Shown here piece after piece: positions 58,597 to 64,000 of a stretch of 64,000 nt of DNA (position 1 is its first letter; each line of letters opens with the position of its first letter). The stretch is taken from contig NC_089461.1 of the NCBI RefSeq assembly GCF_029203305.1, forward strand, positions 930,001-994,000, written 5' to 3'. The notes beneath the pieces are model-generated. The model did no database searches. It was not told where the DNA came from and worked only from the letters and a program-made list of their open reading frames with translations. The stretch comes from Yamadazyma tenuis (Eukaryota; Ascomycota; Pichiomycetes; Serinales; Debaryomycetaceae). The position numbers and the translations under genes were made by a program.

Positions 58597-61518
58597 TTAA
58601 AATTTGCCTTGGAATATTTCCCCCATCGCCACCGCAATGATCTCTGCAACCCCTTCTCCTGTACATTTGGCAGTAATTTCAAAGTGCTTCCCTTCGGTAC
58701 CGACACTCTTGATCGAAAGCAATACTCCATAATTATTGGTTTGGGTGTGGAGGATACCAGCAGCTAAAACAAGCACCTTGTTCGGATCATCTTCACTACT
58801 GCTGAATACAATTGAGAACCTGAGTCGCTGCACAAGTCTGACAATGTTGGAAGCAGTGTATTTGTACGCAGTGTTGGGACGGATGGTAAATTCTCCCTTG
58901 TTATTGGGAAGTAATTGGTTAATTTGAAGCCATCTGGTCTTGAATTCCTCCACAAGTAACGTCGTGGGAGTGAGGGTCTTCAATACGTTCACGGGGAATT
59001 TCAAATTCAATTGGTTGAACGATCCTCCACAACTAAAACTTATAGATAGAACCGGCGATTGTTCCACGTCCACAACCCCACGAACCTTGACTTCTATTTC
59101 GATCAGGGACTTGTCCAAGATGATCTGGTCGGGTGTTTTGGTAAGATTCATGATGTAGCTGGGGTCGACTGTATTCGCATTACTCTTCAATTCCAAAATC
59201 TTGAAACTCGTGAGTTGATTCAGAGTCGATTTGTAGGAGTTATTGATGACTTGAAGCTTGTACAACAACTTGAAGTCATCAATACGGTCAACTTTATAAG
59301 TAATTCTCGCCAACTGGCTTTCATAAAAGATACCTGCATCGAAGTGAAGCATTCGGTGGTAACCATTATACCAATTTGGAGACAACACCAATTTCTCTTC
59401 CTGAAATGGATTCTCAAAATCAGCTTCCGGTCCACCCAAATCGATCAAGCTACCGTTGCCGTTTCCATTTCCATTAGTCGTCTTCTTTTGGATTTTAGCT
59501 GCATTCACCATGAAACTCGATTTGTCGGTCCCTACTATGTGGTTAAGAGTCCCAATTCTTGACAAAAGGTGGTTTTTCTTGGTTTCAAATGGAGGAAGAG
59601 GCCTGATAATATTCGATAAAAGACCCTTGGAGTTCATGGTAAACATGTTCAAATATTCATTGGCTCTGGACTGGATTTCAATATCAATCGAGTCCTTCTC
59701 GATTTCAAATAAATCAATGATATTTGGAATGAAATCTTCATCCGGATAGCAGTTGCAGAACTTGATAAAGGTGGAGAGTATCATGGATCTCGATACCAAA
59801 CCAGCAGTGACGTAGATCTTGTAGAGAGCTTGGAACTGAATCTGAGGAGGGAATTCATTCTTAATTAACGACCCATATTCACCAATCAAAAACGCTGACA
59901 TTTTCACCAAATTTTCGCTCAATTGATCACTTCTGATCAACTTACCCATTAACAACTTGCAGGTTTTGACATGAAGCTCATCGTTATTTACGATAATCTG
60001 AATAATCCTCTCCCAAATCTCGTTGTTGAGGAACTCTGAATTGGCAGAAGACCCCGGAATCGACAACAACCTTATCATAATGTTAACGTACCAGGTCGAG
60101 TCTTTTGCGAACTTCTCAGCCAAGATGGCTATCTTGATTGACAACTCCGATTTCAATTGATAATCCAACATCGGAAAATAGTCAAGCAATTTGTTGATTA
60201 TAACCTGGTAGTTCAGGTCATTCGTGATGATGTAGAATAAGTCCAAAGTTTTTCTCTTGATACCAATGTCCTTATCATTGAGTAGATGCTCAGCCACTCC
60301 CATCCGGTCAAAGATCAACCCATTGTATGACTGGGTCAACTTCTCGTCTGAAGATCTACTTATAAGCTTGATCAACACGTCTAGAGCTAAGTACCTTGTG
60401 TTTGTATCGGTAGACTTCAAGAGGTGCAACAAAGCGTTTATAGCCCCCAAAATCGACTCACTAGAAGCATTCAAGAATATGGCCAACCCCACCGACTGAA
60501 AAAGAATGGAGCTCTGGATATTCTTATTGGACAAGGCGTTAATGGACTTGGTCAGCTGGTTAATTGAAGTGGAAATCACCTGTTTCAACGTCTTGAGATC
60601 CTTTGGGTTTAAGTTAATTACCAAAGACGAATCCATGAGAAAGCATGTTTCAAGCAATTGAAGCAACCGTATAGTAACCCATGGGGCCGGGATTCCATAG
60701 TAGAAGTATGACTCATCGCAGTTTGCATTGATCACCAACTCTTCAAGGTTATTTGTGAGAGAAGCCACTAAATTCTTCACCTGAGTGGGTTTCATCCCAA
60801 CCACCAATTCTGCCACCGGCAATCCGTTCAAAATAATCGACAAGTCGTTGTTGTAGTCCACCAAGGAGAACAACCGGGGGATCCAGTTGTCGTTGACGAC
60901 CAAAAGATTGGGATATAATTGGATAAGCATCTTCAAGCATACAAGAGACTTCTTCTTCAAAAGCAACGCAGACATCGGGCTAATTGCAAACGAGTAGACC
61001 TGGTTGGCTAATTCAAGAAATTTACTGATCACCACACTGGTTTCCGGTAGCTGGTAGCCCGGCAAATTGAAGTTATTAGCAATAAACTGAAGTGCTAACG
61101 CGTTGAATATCTCATTGTCAATCTTCAAATCGTGTGAAAGTTGCAGGTACACCGAACCCAAAAGTTCTTCAAAGTACGTATTTGTTCCCTTGAATCCCGT
61201 ATGGGCCGTGTCACTATGACTGGTAAATATGATAGATAATGTAAGGTATCCTAAGGACTTCTCCTGGATGGTTTTGGCGCTGATTAGCGAGAGACTCTCT
61301 TTTACACCCAAATCGACTAAGTCATCGTAGCCCAGCAAATATATGTACATCAACTTACAGATGTACTTCTTCCGTTGATAAGTGCTCAAGTTGGAGGAGA
61401 ATTTGGTACGAATATTATTGATTTCAAGGTTTATTCGCTTCTTCTCCTGTTCGAAATCCTGGGAGTTTCGGATGTCTATAATGAATTGGGTCAAGCCCTT
61501 CATGGGAGAGGCGGACAT
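58597..61518 (-). CDS. APL3: AP-2 adaptor alpha subunit
   Basis: 973 residues. The alpha-adaptin large chain of the plasma-membrane clathrin adaptor. The N terminus (MKGLTQFIIDIRNSQ, EQEKKRINLEINNIRTKF, YQRKKYICKLMYIYLLGYDDLVDLG) is the trunk signature, including the basic phosphoinositide-binding stretch. The trunk is all-helical to about residue 600. A short hinge with an Asn/Gly run (NGNGNGNG) precedes the ear domain (about 720-973). The ATG at 61518 was chosen; a second at 61503 is equally plausible. The frame upstream begins only with GTG. Confidence 0.93.
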   Translation of the reverse strand: MSASPMKGLTQFIIDIRNSQDFEQEKKRINLEINNIRTKFSSNLSTYQRKKYICKLMYIYLLGYDDLVDLGVKESLSLISAKTIQEKSLGYLTLSIIFTSHSDTAHTGFKGTNTYFEELLGSVYLQLSHDLKIDNEIFNALALQFIANNFNLPGYQLPETSVVISKFLELANQVYSFAISPMSALLLKKKSLVCLKMLIQLYPNLLVVNDNWIPRLFSLVDYNNDLSIILNGLPVAELVVGMKPTQVKNLVASLTNNLEELVINANCDESYFYYGIPAPWVTIRLLQLLETCFLMDSSLVINLNPKDLKTLKQVISTSINQLTKSINALSNKNIQSSILFQSVGLAIFLNASSESILGAINALLHLLKSTDTNTRYLALDVLIKLISRSSDEKLTQSYNGLIFDRMGVAEHLLNDKDIGIKRKTLDLFYIITNDLNYQVIINKLLDYFPMLDYQLKSELSIKIAILAEKFAKDSTWYVNIMIRLLSIPGSSANSEFLNNEIWERIIQIIVNNDELHVKTCKLLMGKLIRSDQLSENLVKMSAFLIGEYGSLIKNEFPPQIQFQALYKIYVTAGLVSRSMILSTFIKFCNCYPDEDFIPNIIDLFEIEKDSIDIEIQSRANEYLNMFTMNSKGLLSNIIRPLPPFETKKNHLLSRIGTLNHIVGTDKSSFMVNAAKIQKKTTNGNGNGNGSLIDLGGPEADFENPFQEEKLVLSPNWYNGYHRMLHFDAGIFYESQLARITYKVDRIDDFKLLYKLQVINNSYKSTLNQLTSFKILELKSNANTVDPSYIMNLTKTPDQIILDKSLIEIEVKVRGVVDVEQSPVLSISFSCGGSFNQLNLKFPVNVLKTLTPTTLLVEEFKTRWLQINQLLPNNKGEFTIRPNTAYKYTASNIVRLVQRLRFSIVFSSSEDDPNKVLVLAAGILHTQTNNYGVLLSIKSVGTEGKHFEITAKCTGEGVAEIIAVAMGEIFQGKF

Positions 61519-61775
61519 GGGTACACGTGACCGCGGCTGATGAGAGAGTCCGGTTATCAACGACACTTTGGCAGGTATTCACTTAATGGGATCTAGTGGT
61601 GATCTACCGACAGTAGTGCGACATGCGACACGACGGAGCGCGAGGGAACCGCGAGGTTGGTGCGGTAGGTTTGTGGGGGATGTGCACGACCGTTTTTCCA
61701 TTGGCCAATGAATCGACACTGCGAACAAACTGCGAGTGGAAAAAAAGTTCGGGAAACACATTACACCTGCTAAAC

Positions 61776-62303
61776 ATGTCTTCAGTAGCCAAAGCCGTCA
61801 GCACCAAAGTCGAGTGGGCCACCATCATCTCCAAGTTGGGATTGACTGGAAGCACCGCCAGCTCCTTGAACGCCTTCAAAAAGAGACACGATGAGGCCAA
61901 GAAGGAATATCTCACCTTGTCCCAACAACCTACCACTGTTGATTTCGAACACTACAAAACCGTTTTGAATAACAAAAAAGTGGTCGAAGACATCGCCAAA
62001 AAGGTTGGTGAATTCAAGCCCGCCACCTACGACGTGTCCAAGACCCTCAAGACCATCGAGGTGTTTGAGGCCAAGGCCATTGAAAACGCCAAATTGACTG
62101 AAAAGTCTGTGTTGGACGAAATCAACCAATTAAACACCACTTTGAAGGACATTGAAAACTCGCGTCCTTTCGACCAATTGACCGTCGACGATGTGGCTAA
62201 GGCCAGACCCGACTTGGACGATAAGGTCAACTATATGATCAAGAACGGTAAATGGAACGTTCCAGGATACAAGGAGAAGTTCGGTGACTTGACTGTCATG
62301 TAA
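61776..62303 (+). CDS. ATP7: ATP synthase subunit d (peripheral stalk)
   Basis: 175 residues, the family length. It is the stator-stalk subunit of mitochondrial F1Fo ATP synthase. STKVEWATIISKLGLTGSTA, FKKRHDEAKKEY, SRPFDQLTVDDVAKARPD and GKWNVPGYKEKFG match yeast Atp7. As in yeast, there is no cleavable presequence. The frame continues upstream in phase for 51 codons to an ATG at 61623, but that part resembles no presequence and starts inside the APL3 divergent promoter, so the internal ATG is used. Confidence 0.94.
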   Translation: MSSVAKAVSTKVEWATIISKLGLTGSTASSLNAFKKRHDEAKKEYLTLSQQPTTVDFEHYKTVLNNKKVVEDIAKKVGEFKPATYDVSKTLKTIEVFEAKAIENAKLTEKSVLDEINQLNTTLKDIENSRPFDQLTVDDVAKARPDLDDKVNYMIKNGKWNVPGYKEKFGDLTVM

Positions 62304-62363
62304 GTTTCTGTTTATTATCCTCATCATATTACGCTCCATGTCATATATACTGAATATTAGGTT

Positions 62364-62945
62364 CTACCGAAGACTATATATTCCGTCATCAATATAAAAA
62401 ATTCGATCAAAATACCGGAAATATTCGCCGGGAAGGTACGACACTGTCGATACTTGATGGCAGGGTGGGACCAGTTGTGCCACTGGGCGGGCGTAGAATC
62501 CTCTGTCAAATTGTCGACTCCAGCTTGTCACTACAACGTTACATTTGTACTTGCGCTTCAAAAGTGCCAATTGCTTCAGCAACTGCAGGAAGAGCCCAAG
62601 CCGCCCGGAGGCCTTTAGTTGCCAGTAGAACCTTGACACCCCATCCACCACCACGCACACAAGATGCTCATGTGGGGTGAGGTTGGAGGTCACGTGACCC
62701 ACCTTCTGGAGGAGGTCTTCAAAGGTGTCGGCAGCTACATGCGCACCTGGCCAGGGCAACGTCTGCAGGCCCCCGCACACAATGACGATGGTGGCAGGTG
62801 TGTACACGTGACGTGAAATGTACTGTTTCCTGGCGTCTCGGGTCTCAAACACAAGGTGGCACGTCTGGCCCTCGAGCGGCTCGGACAACTCCGTGCACTG
62901 GGCCCCCGCTACCACGATCTCGCGTAAAGGCTTGGTATAGATCAT
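62364..62945 (-). CDS. RecA-like recombination paralogue, XRCC2-type
   Basis: 193 residues. The segment HLVCVVVDGVSRFYWQLK (D101, FYW 106-108) strongly resembles the Walker B strand of XRCC2 ('LILDSLSAFYW'), followed by a leucine-rich helix and the strand CNVVVTSWSRQF, as in RecA cores. No Walker A motif is visible and the protein is short, as in divergent Rad51 paralogues such as Rlp1 and Shu-complex subunits. A role in homologous recombination is inferred. A 12-bp palindrome with MCB cores (63012-63023) lies 67 bp upstream. It converges with ATP7. Confidence 0.55.
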   Translation of the reverse strand: MIYTKPLREIVVAGAQCTELSEPLEGQTCHLVFETRDARKQYISRHVYTPATIVIVCGGLQTLPWPGAHVAADTFEDLLQKVGHVTSNLTPHEHLVCVVVDGVSRFYWQLKASGRLGLFLQLLKQLALLKRKYKCNVVVTSWSRQFDRGFYARPVAQLVPPCHQVSTVSYLPGEYFRYFDRIFYIDDGIYSLR

Positions 62946-63501
62946 TTTTTATCCCCGAGACCCTTGTCACCTGTTGCTCGTAATTAAACACGTAGTATTT
63001 AGCGAAGTCCGACGCGCGCGCGTGGGTGCCGCAGGGACCGCAGCAACTGACACCGCGGTGCTGGGCCCATGGGGCGAGGATGCCTCACTGACTTCCTCGC
63101 CGGTTGCCTCGCAACAAAAATTGCGCGCCATGATAGACGATACTGCTTTCTTCGTAATAAACCCACGTACCGACTTCTTTTGACAAACACCCAACCGACA
63201 AATCCAAATTGGTTTTTTCGTACCCATCATCCCTTGACCATAGCCTTGACTCCCAGCCCTGTATTCTAACCAAGGCCTTTTCTGCGGGTGTGTGCTGCTT
63301 CATCCCTTTTGTTTGTCTAACTGTGCCAACGCACTTATGTTGTCTTTCAAACGACGGTTCTATCTCCCGATATCGTACGCAAAAATACTCATCTCGCATC
63401 TCATCCGATGCTGGCTCAACAACCGAACACTCCTACAAACAGTGGTAGTGATTATACGAAATTGTATTCCCTTATGTGTATGGCTTTTGCTTTTTAACAC
63501 T
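62946..63501. other. Divergent promoter region with (CG)n palindrome
   Basis: 556 bp between divergent starts. ACGCGCGCGCGT at 63012-63023 is a perfect 12-bp palindrome with an MCB core (ACGCG) on each strand. A short upstream ORF at 63474-63497 (MCMAFAF, stop) ends 4 nt before the ATG of the next gene. Other frames here are short and start at non-ATG codons. Confidence 0.45.
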
Positions 63502-64000
63502 ATGAACCTTATTCCCAACCTGGTAAAACCCCGAATTAACGTGCGACTAGTGATGCGATTAGATGACTACGTGTTCCAGACATGGCAGGGTGGCGTATTA
63601 ACGGTGCTTTGCCTTTTCCTCGGTGGTATATTGGTATTTGGGCGATTTTATAGTCCCACCACTGTGAAGAGCGAGCCTAGGAGTCATGTAATTGCTCTAA
63701 GTGACTTGGAGGCCAACAAAGCGGCGCCAGTGGGACAGGTCCAGCCTTCCCAAGACAACGATACGGCGGTAGCATCGCCTATCTGCAGCTGGGACCGATT
63801 CCCCGTTTACCTGATGATGCTTGGATGGGTTATTCTCAATGGAATCTACAGTTTCAAAGATCCCATCAACAAGGCCAAAAACATCGTGGCCCTTGTGTTC
63901 TACTTGATGGGTCACGTCCTCGTGGTGCCCGCGACTGCGTGGTACCTCTACTTGTTTCAGCCGCTGCGTATTCTCAAGTTGTTTGTGATTGCAATTGGCG
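63502..64000 (+). CDS. Unknown multi-span membrane protein, 5' part only
   Basis: Partial: 166 codons are open from the ATG at 63502 to the window end. The visible part has a short basic N terminus, a first span (about 30-48, GGVLTVLCLFLGGILVFG), a polar loop with an SxxD/E-rich stretch and many Gln/Asp residues, a second span (about 112-130, VYLMMLGWVILNGIYSF) and a third (about 140-163, IVALVFYLMGHVLVVPATAWYLYLF), then an amphipathic start of a fourth. No family recognised. An 8-codon upstream ORF may limit translation. Confidence 0.7.
   Translation, partial: MNLIPNLVKPRINVRLVMRLDDYVFQTWQGGVLTVLCLFLGGILVFGRFYSPTTVKSEPRSHVIALSDLEANKAAPVGQVQPSQDNDTAVASPICSWDRFPVYLMMLGWVILNGIYSFKDPINKAKNIVALVFYLMGHVLVVPATAWYLYLFQPLRILKLFVIAIG

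Noticed and set aside
61623..61775. 51-codon in-frame N-terminal extension of ATP7 starting at an ATG
   Set aside because: Family length and the conserved N terminus fit the ATG at 61776. The extension lies in the shared promoter and does not resemble a mitochondrial presequence.

Overview
The window is nuclear DNA of an ascomycete yeast. Genes are compact and almost intron-free: only RPS19 and RPL18 are split, each by one intron with a TACTAAC-like branch point. The gene set is typical of budding yeast. A nuclear gene for the 24-kDa subunit of respiratory complex I excludes Saccharomyces-type yeasts. Several CTG codons fall where homologues carry Ser, Ala, Asn, Asp or Gln rather than Leu. 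Both points suggest the CUG-Ser clade (Debaryomycetaceae/Metschnikowiaceae); the species cannot be named from this sequence.

Layout. 0-9.6 kb: RFA1, a cystathionine beta-lyase, complex I 24-kDa subunit, CDH1, ARO8 and PAM18. 9.6-13.1 kb: a gene-poor stretch with one orphan 134-codon ORF made of two tandem repeats. 13.1-25.5 kb: the single 4140-residue cytoplasmic dynein heavy chain. 25.7-32.8 kb: RPS19, an F-box-like protein, RPL18, DSC2 and a lineage-specific protein of unknown function. 34.7-44.7 kb: a five-gene carbohydrate-catabolic cluster, followed by a tRNA-Glu(UUC) at 45.6 kb. 46-64 kb: ALG5, CET1, cytosolic NADP isocitrate dehydrogenase, BBC1, SWD2, an unknown protein, a Pus6-like pseudouridine synthase, a secreted CAP/PR-1 protein, the AP-2 alpha subunit, ATP7, an XRCC2-like RecA paralogue and the 5' part of an unknown membrane protein cut by the window end.

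The most interesting region is the cluster. It encodes a BNR_4 beta-propeller protein (the fold of rhamnosyl-glucuronate lyases and rhamnosidases), a GH88 unsaturated glucuronyl hydrolase, a GH2 beta-galactosidase, a LAC12-like sugar permease and a DUF2264 protein. None of the four enzymes has a visible signal peptide. The simplest reading is import of an intact acidic oligosaccharide of the Rha-GlcA-Gal type (arabinogalactan-protein or gum side chains), then removal of rhamnose by beta-elimination, removal of the unsaturated uronate by GH88 and release of galactose by GH2, all inside the cell. All four promoter regions carry GTGGGG (Mig1-like) sites. Three of them also share GCATAC and CATATG words beside those sites, which suggests common regulation. 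The substrate and pathway are inference; the enzyme families are visible in the sequence.

Start codons were taken as the first ATG that fits family length and conservation. Several longer reading frames begin only at TTG or GTG and were trimmed.
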